Assembly (NCBI GenBank): GCA_003640385.1
Contig: RCAB01000005.1
Location: 62,001 to 126,000, forward strand
DNA: 64,000 bases
From: Setaria digitata
Taxonomy: Eukaryota; Nematoda; Chromadorea; Rhabditida; Setariidae
Direction of reading: 5' to 3'
The position numbers and the translations under genes are program-made. The notes below the pieces were generated by a model, which was not told the origin of the DNA, made no database searches, and was given only the letters and a program-made list of their open reading frames with translations. Below are positions 12,532 through 27,196 of this stretch, piece after piece. Position 1 is the first letter of the stretch, and the number at the start of each line of letters is the position of its first letter.

Positions 12532-15500
12532 ATGTCTGAAGCGGCACTTCTCGAGTCAGAAGATCATTACGAGGAGCTCTTACCCCCACATGATGAAGAA
12601 GATAGCCAGGTAGGAAGTAGCGAGATAGATGTGGCCCTCAATGGCGACGGTGAGCAAAACGTCAGACCTGATACAACAACTGCGCAGGTTCTTTTTCCAT
12701 TCTATCCCTTGTAAACTTGTATTCCTAGATTTTCCTTCTAAAGCCCAGCTAATTGTAGACGAAATAGTCAAAACTTTTGTTTTAACTGAAATAAATAAAT
12801 GAAGGGATTAAGGATGTGGAAGAAGGTGGATTATTAGGTGATGATGATGACAGTGATGATGAAGAAGTGGTTGTCACCATTGGACAAATTAAACAGAATG
12901 TGCCGTTTTCCGCTGCGGTAAGTCTACATATTTTAAAAAAAGTTGGGAACAACAGAGGGAGGGAAGAAATAAAGAGAAATTAATAAATGTTCTTAATTAA
13001 CTTATGAAAGCATAATGTAATTGTTTTATTGGATGATGTACTAAAACGACATTGGGTTCAGAAAGCTGCCGGAGGTAACGTTGGTAAGCTTGATATAGAT
13101 GGAACTCCGACGATTAATGGGGAACCAATATATGACTTAGATCTGGCACAGATGGAAGAAAGACCTTGGAGAAAACCTGGTGCCGATATTACTGATTACT
13201 TCAACTACGGATTCTGTGAAGGTTACTCATTTTGAATATTTTCAGAAAATATCTTAGGCTGACAATTGTTATAAGAAGATGATTTTCAGAAACATGGAAT
13301 ACTTATTGCGAGAGACAAAGAAAATTGAGATCTGAGTATGGTGCACAAGCAGCTGTCAATAAAGCGCTTTTCTCAAGCATCACTCTTACTGCCCCCATTT
13401 CACAAAACACTACTTTAACAGGTAACTCCACGGCTGTTTTCATTCCTTTTCTTTAATAAAAAGCAGTTTCTTCGCAAGCATCGTTGTACCATGAAAATTA
13501 AATTCCAGCAGCATAATTTTTTTTTCGCCATAAAACCAATTTAAAGATAGGAAAGTGTGGTTAATCTTTCTAGTTTTTCTTTTTTTAATTTCATCTCTCG
13601 TGAGCCTACCACTGATTTTTGTCAGTTTTTGTTTCCGAATAGTATTGTTTTAGAAAACTTTCACAGGAGCACTATAGAAGGTCGGATACTATCATTACAA
13701 TCTTTTTTTTTTACTCGATTTATTGGTTTTCATTCAGGTGGTCGACAATTGCAAACAATCCCGATTCTAGGGCAAGAAAAGTCGTCAATGGATCTCAGTG
13801 GTTTCAAACTGGAATCCGTGAGTTTACTGCTTTTTTCAATAAAGTAAAGCATAATGTTGGTTGAACTGGATTTTAAATTTTGCTCATTTAGAATCAACAG
13901 CCGATAATGCGGACTGTGTTAACCGGTGCAGCACCGAGAGCAGTTGGTTCTGGTGGAACTTCTGGCACTTCATTGTCTGTTTCTGTAAGTCTTTCTTTAA
14001 ATATCACTTAAAAAAAGGAAATTCTTGTGACTAAAAAAAGGTAAATTTTCGTAACTGGCAGGATGGTGAGCATCAGGAGCTTTTGCTTTTTTCTTCGAAT
14101 TGAGATTGCATTTGACAAATTCCTGAATACTTCATCTCTTTGTTAATTGTTTCTTTTATATGTCTTTCTGTAATGAAGACCTATATTTTTGTAAGAAATT
14201 TTGGGATAGAAGGTGAATTGTTCTGTTTTTTTTTTTTTTTTTTTTCTAGACAGTTAGTGTTTTGGATGGTACTAACGATGGAGTAGTGGCACCTCTGGCT
14301 CCTGATAATTCAGTTTCTTCTTTAACAGCTGCCACAGCATCAGGAACTCCTGATTTCACAAAAGCTCCGCCAGATTTTTCAAAACCACCACCAGTTATTG
14401 ATATCACAAATGCTGCCAATAAAAAGTTGGTTTTTGATTTTTTCATTCTTATCATGTTAGTTTTGTTTTTTTTTTCCTTTTTTTTTGTATTAACCGTTTA
14501 CTGTCAGTTTTTTCTAATCTGTTGGTTTCAGTAACGTGCCGATACCACCAGTCTCAGCTCTTTCTAATCTTTCGGTCTCAGCTAGTGATGGTCCACCAGG
14601 AGTAGATGAACCAGCACCACCTGGTTCATCGACACCACCTCCAAGTTTCAGTGATATGAATGCACGACATATTCCCACCGTTGATACTTCCATACCACCA
14701 CCTGGGTATTCCTTTATTTTCTTTACAGGCTGCCGAGAAAAATTCTTCTGCTCTATAATATGTCAATTTAGGTTCAATCCGCTGCTTCCACCACCAGGCA
14801 TTGGTGCACCACCGCCAGTGAGACTTGGATTGCCGAACACAAATGTGCCTCCACCTGGTTTCAACGTACCTCCACCTAACTTTTCTCAGCCACCACTCAA
14901 CTTTCCACCGCCACGATTTGGTATCTTAATATAGTAGCATTTTCAATTTACGCTAAGACATAAAATATGTTATTCTAACACACAATCATTTTAGGTGCTC
15001 CAACAACTCCACTTTCGCGACCTCCACCGCTAATGTCCAGGCCAACTTTCCCACCCCCTGGATTAGAAAGACGAGAAATCAAAGACGATGACAAGGATCG
15101 ATCGGAACGTGATCGATGTCGTGAACGTGAAAGAGATCGCGATTCAGGTGACAGGTAGATTTTCATTTTTCAAATGGTTGTGGAGACTTGTTTGAATTGT
15201 AACATTATGCACTTATCTGTTTAACACTTTTCCTGTTTATTTCATTAATTCTTTTATACTGTATTTAATAAATAATTTCTTTCGTTATTCCACCACTACA
15301 TTGCCTCCTTTCGAAACAGAGATGAACTGCTTTCAAAAAAGAACATTTTGGTTGCTGATAGCTTTTTAGAGATTATTTCAACTTCGGCTTTTTGCAGTGG
15401 GGAAGACGATTATGGCAGCACTCGGCGAAGATATCGAAGGCGGTCCAGATCCTACTCCCCACGGTATTTTTTCTCACTCACATTAATAGTAAAGCAAACT

Positions 15501-16692
15501 AATAATTGTCACATTCTTTTCTCCACCATTTCTTATGCATGAGTATAAGAAATGGTGGAGAAAAGAATGTTACAATTATTAGTTTTCTTATGCGTGAATT
15601 TTTAACATTATCACGATAACTTTTGTAATGTTTACACGGTCACAAAATTATTTGATTTTTGGCAGATCTTCAAGACGACATCGCGATGATCGAGATAGAG
15701 ACCGGGACTCAGAGAGGTATCGGGAAAAGGAACGTGACAGAGAATCGCGGTCCAGACGGCATCGTTCACGAAGTAGTTCTCCCTATGAAAGTTAGTTTTA
15801 TCCAAATTTGTTGCTTAAAATCTAGCCAATGGCACGTTGAGCATGGAATTTGACTTGTTTTTTCCCTTCTGTCTTACACGCGTGAACTTAAGTTTTGCAA
15901 AACTATTTGCTTGACTTTTACCAACGAGCGACATTTATTCCCCTGATTTTATTTTCCATTGTTTTTGATTTTAATTGTCGCTTTGAAGCAGTTGCAGGTT
16001 GCAAGTTTTTGTTGTATTCATTAATTTGGTTTTTGTATATTTAACCGTAAATATAGTAAATATGCTCTATATGAAGTATAAGTTTTCTCATGGACCTTGG
16101 CATACAATATTTGTTTCACACACTTTAAAAACTGAAATGGTACGTTTTATGTTAGGTTCGCGTAGTTCACGAAGGAAAGAGGAGCGCGATAATAAAGAGA
16201 AAGAGAAGCGCAGAAATAAAAAAGATGAATCGGGATCGGGAACTCGTGCAAAAGAAGAGCTTACAGAGGAAAAGGACGATGATAAAAGAGAAGGGAGCGA
16301 GAGGAAAAGAGATGATTCGGAAAGAAATGATCGTGACAAGGATAAAGGAAAGGACAGAGATAGGAAGAGAAGGTTGTATTTTATTTTCAGATTTTCCAGT
16401 GTTTGAACACTGATGAGAATCAGTATGCAGTTGATTTACTGATTTCATGTACCACAAGGCATTAGAAATGTATAATGCTTGACACTGTCACAAAAAAAAA
16501 GTTATTATTCGACTTCTGCAGTAAGGGAGATTACCTGCTACCCTCTGAATTACTCGAATGGTCTCAGTAAGTTTGTCGTGGTTTGTACTGTTTAACAGAA
16601 TTGCTTGCAGGCGTCATAGAAGCGATGATGATAGTCCAGACAAACGGGAGAAGGAGAAGAAAATAAAAGTCAAGGAGGATCCATCTGTATAG
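12532..16692 (+). CDS. fipp-1: Pre-mRNA 3'-end processing factor FIP1 (FIP1L1)
   Basis: Fourteen exons: 12532-12687, 12813-12917, 13062-13221, 13290-13421, 13738-13817, 13892-13984, 14250-14425, 14532-14705, 14772-14920, 14995-15154, 15398-15463, 15666-15790, 16156-16372 and 16611-16692. Phases agree throughout, giving 624 residues. The order of regions is that of FIP1L1: an acidic N-terminus that binds poly(A) polymerase, including DDDDSDDEEVVVTIG; the FIP1 motif near residues 120-155 (ERPWRKPGADITDYFNYGF, then ETWNTYCERQRKLR), which binds CPSF30; a Ser/Thr/Gly linker; a proline-rich block with PPPG repeats; and a C-terminal Arg/Asp/Glu-rich and RS-like tail that in human FIP1 binds U-rich RNA. 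The product is part of the mammalian polyadenylation specificity factor and tethers poly(A) polymerase. The exon 10-13 joins rest mainly on phase and composition, so small exons could be missed there. The intron before exon 12 contains a long hairpin. Confidence 0.94.
15496..15585. repeat. Near-perfect 41-nt inverted repeat in a FIP1 intron
   Basis: The left arm at 15496-15536 and the right arm at 15545-15585 are reverse complements with about one mismatch (C versus A in the AATTGTC/GTTACAATT part), separated by an 8-nt loop. The hairpin lies between FIP1 exons 11 and 12, 80 bases before the exon 12 acceptor. It could be a recent small palindromic insertion or a structured intron element. Confidence 0.9.
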
Positions 16693-18473
16693 TATATCTG
16701 CAGAATGTTCTTTGTTCAGTTATCTTGCCCTTTTGTGACCGAAATTTTTATAGCCGTTCAAAGTTAGAGAGCATGTGAGAAATCTGTTTTGGTAGATGTG
16801 GTAAAGCTGATTTTGGCTTAAGGATATCATGATATATGGATTAAAGGCAATGAAGTATAGGCTAATATGAAGTTTTCTTTTCTTTTTTTTTTGTCTTAAC
16901 ACAAAAGCATCAACGGACAAGTCCGTATGCTTTTCCTCTAACACTTGAATGATAAGACAGAAGTGGTGGTGAACTTTCTCGGCTTATAAAATTCTTAGAA
17001 GTTCCTATAGGATTGAATGCAGTCAGTTCGCGAGAAATAATTAATAATTTGTTTAAATAAATAATAGAACACTGGACTGGCACAGATAATTGCGACGCAA
17101 AGGCACTTCATAAGGAATAACTGTAGATTCAGTCGATTAGATTCCAATTAAGTCCAGCACAAAGTGAGTTTTGAGACGACAACACACCGCATAACTGTTG
17201 TTTTTGAGGATATATCGCTAAAATTCCATGGTGAACTCGCTAACTTATTAGCTTTTTTATGAAATGACTCATCCCATCGAATTCGTGCGAAAGATATCTG
17301 GGGTAGCTAAGGATGGAAAGTAAGCTCGCGGAACACCTCTAGCTATCGCTTTGGAAAGGTTCTAGTGTCCTATCGTACTGATTAAGTAATTGAACTGACG
17401 CTTTCTAAATCATGATCCGGAGATATCAAAAATTTTTGACAAAGACAGCTGTATAGAAAATACCCAAAACAAAACAAATGATCCATCGTTGTGTTCAGAA
17501 GTCTCTGCACCAAACGAATTGTAGTTACTCAAAAAGTGAGAAAAATGCACAATGAATAAATACAACGACAGATGAAACAGTGTGAATTCCAGATGAGGTT
17601 CACATCAAAAAAGGATTTCCGAATATCATGACATGTACAACAAATGTTCTTGTTGGTAAGAATGAATCAATGAAATTATCTATGGGGTCTAGTTTACTAT
17701 TCTTAAATATTTCTGGAGCGAGTGCCGCCTTCTGCTATCTTAATTCACCCAAGGGAAGCAAAGTGCTATATGCCTCATCCCGGAAAATTCACATGGCGAA
17801 ACTCTTATATGAAACTAGGACGATATGATTGGCGGAAAATCTAGTAGGTGATATTCATCTATCTGCATCACCTTGAGTGCTGTTATTTGAAAGGAGAATA
17901 TTCTAAATAGATGAAGTCTAATAAAATACAAAGCATTTCCTACTACACGCAAGTACGAAATTAATTTATTAATATTTATCAGGAAGAAATATGAATGTAT
18001 AGGCAATACTGATTTACTGGGTAATAGTGCATGTGTACTTTAGTACTCTTCTGGATAACAACTGATACCAAATACGCAGGGCAAATTACTAAGTAGTTTC
18101 ATGGTAAATTACAGATGAATCATCCAGGGTGACAGGGTAAAGTCTTAATAAACACGTAAAGATGGAATTCTTGTGCATGGGTAACATCAAAGAAGCTGGC
18201 AAAAATGAATTTGATAACGTACCACTGTGCATAGTTGGGAAAGAGTAAACTGGAGTACAGCATGCATTTCAAGTAATTTACATATTTAAACAATTGAAGA
18301 ACGAATGAGAAAACTAATAACGAGGCAGTTAGCCAATAACTAGAACAAGTGATTTCTAGAGTATTCAAGCATAGAGTTTTCTATGAAAGTGGAAGCTGAA
18401 CTTGATGGGCTTATATTGCTGCTGTAGTACCTGCTTGGTGGTAAAAACTGGTAAGGCAGGACTATAGAGAGGC
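16693..18473. other. Convergent intergenic region, FIP1 and MEIOC-like 3' ends
   Basis: This 1.8 kb separates the stop codons of two converging genes. Frames at 17628-17828 and 18120-18368 are short and resemble nothing. It probably contains both 3' untranslated regions. No repeat or RNA gene was recognised. Confidence 0.45.
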
Positions 18474-21694
<3,221 letters not shown>

Positions 21695-23106
21695 GACGCT
21701 CGCCTGTGCCGGCAACTCCTGAACTGCTGTACCTTAGACGACACGACACCCTTCCTTCGAGTGACACTGAACGACCTTTCCTCTTTTCGCGATCTCTAAA
21801 TGACTTATGGATTTGGATTTGTGACATAAGCATGCGACAAAAACGTTAACAAAGCCAAGAAGACAGCAACTAGCGATCAGCCTCCCAAGGACAGCTGTGC
21901 TTCACAGCTACCGGAAGAAGAGACGAAAGAAGGGAGATGGATTTTGGGATTGCCGTGTTTCTTCATGCTCCTCGAGACGCTAGCAACAACTTCCTGTTTT
22001 GCTGATTGTTGCTGTTGCTGCCGATATTATGGCATGGCATGACGGAGAGCATGGTATGGTATGATATGGTACAGGGTAGTACGGCGTACGGCGAAACCCA
22101 TGCCGGTTCCCGGCTGGCACAACATCGGTCATTACGGTCATTTATCCCTTCCCCCCTCCTCCCAAGACAAAATGACTCCTTACTGCCACTTTTATTATTG
22201 TTATCGTTATTATTAGAATTTGCACTCCGATGACTGAGACACAGAAAGCGACTCCTTCCTTCCAGTCAGTCGGTAGTGGGAAAAAGACAATCATCAAGAG
22301 CATTACACATCCACTGCAGCTCCCGCCGTGACAAGCTGTGGAAAGCTCAGAGAGCAGACCTCAGGAGGTCCAGTTATGATCTGTGTCCCAGAACTATGCT
22401 GTAGGAGCAGTAGGAACGAAAAGTAAAAATAACAGTTCGAAATGACAATTATTCTTCGCTATTCCTCCTGTAGACCGCTGCCACAGCAGCGAAAAATGAG
22501 TGGAAGAAACTGTAAAATTAAAGAAGAAAAAATTTGCTAATCCGTGTAACCCATTCGGAGAAGAGTGAAGCTGGAACAAGTTTATTTAGCCCTATTAAAT
22601 TTGCTTGCAATGGAAACTGTAAAACCACAAACAGCTGTGGTTAAAAATGTTACTAAGAACTTGCAGTTTCCATTTCTTCTATGCTTCCCTTTCATTTCAC
22701 AACTATAGTAGTATCAGTTACGATGAATTCACTGATAATACACATTATATAGAAGACTAATTACTGATTATAATATCTCTAAAACGCTTGAAGGTCGCAG
22801 TCGTTCTGCCTATTAAACCAAGCAATAATGAAGACATAATTCCGGGATCATCTACGACGAAGTGAAAGTTATGTCTCCTTTCCTCTTCCTACCTATGACA
22901 ATCTCAGAAAATAAGCATAAAAATCGAGCATATCGTGCAAAAACTGCAGCACTAATCGTAAAGTGTGATCTAGAGTCAAGAAGCAGACCCAAGTCATCCA
23001 GGTACCTCACTGTCAGATTAACTGGATATGATGGTGGAAATCTAGTGCACAGTGGTGGAAATCATAACATATAGAGAGATTAGATCCGATTAAAGTGACA
23101 ATTGCG

Positions 23107-23160
23107 TATCAGTTTCCGTTGTAGGTTTCAAGATAACTAGAAGACAACAGGAAACTGATA
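23107..23160. repeat. Short inverted repeat, 16-17 nt arms
   Basis: TATCAGTTTCCGTTGT at 23107-23122 pairs with ACAACAGGAAACTGATA at 23144-23160, with a single bulged base and a 21-nt loop. It lies in gene-free sequence. It may be a small hairpin RNA-like element or a MITE remnant; nothing more can be said. Confidence 0.75.
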
Positions 23161-25635
23161 GGGCTGTTTCGGATAGCTATTTATTCCTTTTCTTATCAGT
23201 ACCAATCTATTTCCGTGCGGACACTGGTCAAGTTACTGACCTCATTAGCGGCATCAAAGGTGTCCGGACTTTACAATCACTTCTTCAGGAGATAAACTAA
23301 TCAAGACATGGATCTGTCTCGAACTGTTGTATAAAATAAAAAAGATAGAGAACTTTAGGAATAAAATATTTTGGCAATTCCGGTTTGCACTCTGCAGCAG
23401 GAACCGGAAAAAGACTGCAACCAGGAAAAAGTTTGTCTCTAATTAACTTTGTCGGATGTACTTGAGCTGGGGTAGAGTTTGCGAAGAACGAGGAGGAGGA
23501 CACATGACCTCCATTCTTCACACTTCGAACTTCGATCAACAAAAGCACACTTTGTCGGAAAAAATATTAGGAATAATCGGACCCCTGTACTTTGTGTGCC
23601 TACTGAAGACATAAGAAAAATATTTTTTTCTTTGCAAAGAAGCTCACAGCATCCAAAGGATATTATAGAGAGGAACTGATATTTTCTGGCTTATCAAACA
23701 GAACTATTCAGTTCACTTCTATTACCTATTGGGATATGTGAATGTGCATGTAAGGGAGGTTGAAGCAAGCGTCTAGCACGAAATTTTTGAATCCGTGAGG
23801 GGATTTCTTCACTATTTACTAATAATGGCAAAACATTTAAATATAATTTCCCTTTTATTCACAAGGGAATCAGAACTGCTGCCTAATCTTAAACAGTTCG
23901 AGTAATCCTATCTGCTGAGAGCCGTACTGCAGAACGGTCCTTACGCACTGGATGTGAAAGAGACGGCCACTTGCACATATTTGCATTGCATGACATGAAG
24001 CAGTGAAAATGAGTACTCCTGAGTTGGTCGAGGCCAAGTGACCACTGAAAGGGATGGAAAGAAGGGAAAAGTAAACTGGTTGGCCAACCGAGGATAGTAG
24101 ATGGGCAGCCAGGTGAACGTCTGATAGGGAGGAAAGGAAGTGAAGTGGCTGGTTACAACAGAATTGAGAAAAACTGAAAATGATGGAGAAGAAAGCAGTT
24201 CTCCTCTTGCAGCAGCAGCAGCAGTCTATATCTTCTCATTCTCCTCCAACACATCGACTGGGTCAGCTGCAACAGCAGCAGACGCTCTTCTGCTACCTTA
24301 AACAGAAGGAGGACTCAATACAAGCCGCCTACAATGACCACTATGTACCCGTGTACCGTGACACCTTCCCTTGTACACTTATGCCTGAGAAGGTGAAAAT
24401 GCAGTTGGCTAAAAGTCCTTCGATTCAGTTAATCAAATATTAGCATCCCACTCCTTTGGAAATTGAGAGAAGAGGAGAGGATTGTCAAGTGGATATTACT
24501 GTTGTTGTTCACAAAGGCCACAAACTGCTCCTTCACAACGGATCATTCTCGAAGGCGAAGGAAAGGCAGCAGAACAATGCATATGTGCTGAACCATGACC
24601 TTCACAAATACTCTGCATTCTATATTCGGTTCGTACAGTTCCAAGGCTGTATCTAACGACGTGTTTGCCTCATGCACAAATGGCAGTTAACCTTCAAATA
24701 TTGAAGGGAATGAAAGGTTAAAGATGCAACAGAAGCTTGTACATATAACAATCGCCTCATGTCTTACGCACCTTCGTGTCTTTGATAAAGGCGCTACATG
24801 AGGTGCGAAATAACTTATCATTTATTAAACATGTTGGGATTGGAATTAATGAAGAAATACATCACTAACTTTAACCACCAGGTGATAAACTTTTGAAAGG
24901 AAAGGCCTCGATCTTTATTCATCAAACTTCACGGCTACAGAACAATATAGGGATGAATTACTCGTAAGACCACATCGACATCATAAATATTTACAATAGT
25001 GAATATTTGGCTTTGGTAAGCAAGACAGTACGGTCACTTCATTGCCTTTTATAGCTGTCCCAATAATCCTGCCTAATTGTTCCGTCACGATCTCAACTGA
25101 GTGACACTGGATCTCCAGAAGGACAATATTTTATCACGAAAGAAATAACAGGGCAACATGTACATATATAAGAAATGCGGGAGCAGCAGTGTTTGCAGGC
25201 GAACAACCTACAAGAAGAGTAATGAAGGAAAACAAGCGGGAAGGATGGGAAGGTTTGAAGGCCTGCTTTGAACTATCTTTCGTTTCCACTAAAGCCCTGT
25301 TGTGGCCGATAGAGAGGAAGGGGGAAGATAAACACAGACTTATTCTGCAAAATAATCCAATTCAGAACTATATCCATTGCATTTGGATATCAAAGGGGTC
25401 AACACTAAAAAACTCAAGAGTAAGCGTAACGTGCCTAACATGATTAACCTACTTCCTCGCCTCATCTAATTTATTAGTGGATCAATCGGTCTGCTGCAAA
25501 AAGAATGAAAATGAAAAAAATTTCTATTTTCCACAGCTTTTGCAAAAATATTTATCTTCAGATGCACTAAGGAGTATGCGCGTGCATACATTAAACACAC
25601 ACCCAGATTTTAACGTCATGGAGAAGTCCCCGAAC

Positions 25636-25655
25636 AGAGAGAGAGAGAGAGAAAG
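25636..25655. repeat. GA dinucleotide microsatellite
   Basis: A run of alternating GA of about 18-20 bases in intergenic DNA. GA tracts are common in nematode promoters, but no gene start is close enough to link it to one. Confidence 0.7.
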
Positions 25656-27196
25656 AGCTGCAGAACAGCAACCAGATGATGAATTGGTACCAGGAGGTAC
25701 CACTCGTTACTAGTTACCGTCGAGGGGCTGGTGCGGGAGGTGATTAGGGGGAGTGGTATGCACTCATTTCGTGTGCTCGATCTGTCGCCCAACCTAACTC
25801 CAGCTGCATTCACTCAACAAGGTGTGCAGCTGCGGCAACAGTTCCTCGGAGCAGAGAGACGAAAAATCAACGTTAGACTGCTCCCAAGGCAATCTGTCGG
25901 TGCCTTGCACGAGGTGTCACCACAGGGCATCCACAGACCATCATCTACGCATACACACACATACCCATGCAGAAGGGGAAGGGTAGTTGGAAGCCAGCTG
26001 TCTTTCTATTTCTTCCTTTGGTGGGCCAGGAAATAGAACCACTTCACCGTGTCCGCCGACTACATACCATTTCTTACCATAATCGCATATATCTAGCTTC
26101 ATTTTTCCGCAAACCTTTTCATGACCTTACCGCTCTTCCATTCATCCACTTAACCGACTCCCACCCCTCTCCACCTCGTCTCTCTTGAACCACAAGCTCC
26201 GCCAGGGAAACTTCCTTCTCTCCTCTAATTAACTCTTTCATAAAGACACAGATTTAAAACTTCCAAACTGACTCAACAGTACCATTTGCTGTTCCAGTTT
26301 TTCTCACTACCGACCGACAGATAGAGTCCACTGTATGACTCTGATCATCGCTTTTTCCTGCAACAATTAAGCGATTAGTATGAAACAGTATTAGAAGACA
26401 TGGTTAATGTCCATTTATGCAAAAGAGACTTCGATGCAGGTATGATGAAAGAGAAGCATTAGGAAAAATTTAAGCTGAGGAAGAAGCTCTACACTCTTTA
26501 ACGGTGCGCACTCGACCCGATATTCGTCTATTTGTCATTTTGAGGGCATGTTTATCCACTTATATCGCTCTCTATAAGTCACACCGTTGATGGAATCAGT
26601 CTGATAACTTGAAGTGTAGACGAAAACAGCAATTCTTTTGTTATGCACTTTCCACTTCTCATTCAAATGTCGCAAATTAAATTACGGAACACAATCAGAA
26701 ATCTACAGACATGATCCCAACCATTCTATACAGTATAATGAACCACACTACGAAGTTTCGAGAAGAAATATCCTGCACCAGTTACTTGAATGTTCCAGTT
26801 CTAACTTAATATAACTAATGACTTTTTAAACTCCATTATTCCTCTTCTTTAAGGTATTGAAAGGATACAGGTTTGATTTCCAAAATTTAAAACCCTCCAA
26901 TAAATATCCACATATTATCAAACGACACTACACTGAATTTCGGGAATTCCCTATTTCGAAATTTCACGCACCAGACAGACTGATAAAGTTGTACATACCA
27001 ATTTTTCTACATTCTACTGAAACAACGCTCAAACAAATCCAACAAGTGATTATTCACTTACTGGACTTAAAGAGCTCGTGATGGATGACATGATACTTTC
27101 AATATTTGTCATATCAACAAATAAGCAATTATTGGTAAATAAAAGTGGAAGAACGACTGAAATGTGAGAAGACTGGGATCGACAGTTCAGATAAGA

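Larger units (their letters stand above)
21695..27128. other. Gene-poor region upstream of the MEIOC-like gene
   Basis: About 5.4 kb with somewhat higher GC than its surroundings between roughly 21.7 and 26.3 kb. It holds no reading frame I can support. Frames at 24180-24443 (CAG-repeat driven glutamines) and 25731-26036 look like composition effects. Contents of note are a purine GA microsatellite near 25636-25655, short CAG runs near 24209-24287 and an inverted repeat at 23107-23160. It likely includes the MEIOC-like promoter and the MRPS9 3' end. Confidence 0.45.

Noticed and set aside
16088..16457. Two minus-strand Ser/Phe-rich frames
   Set aside because: They are antisense shadows of the FIP1 Arg/Asp/Glu-rich exon.
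24180..24443. Plus-strand frame with glutamine runs
   Set aside because: Driven by short CAG repeats; no domain, no flanking exons and no conserved motif.
25731..26036. 101-residue plus-strand frame in GC-richer DNA
   Set aside because: Composition looks random, it overlaps another frame and nothing supports splicing or a domain.
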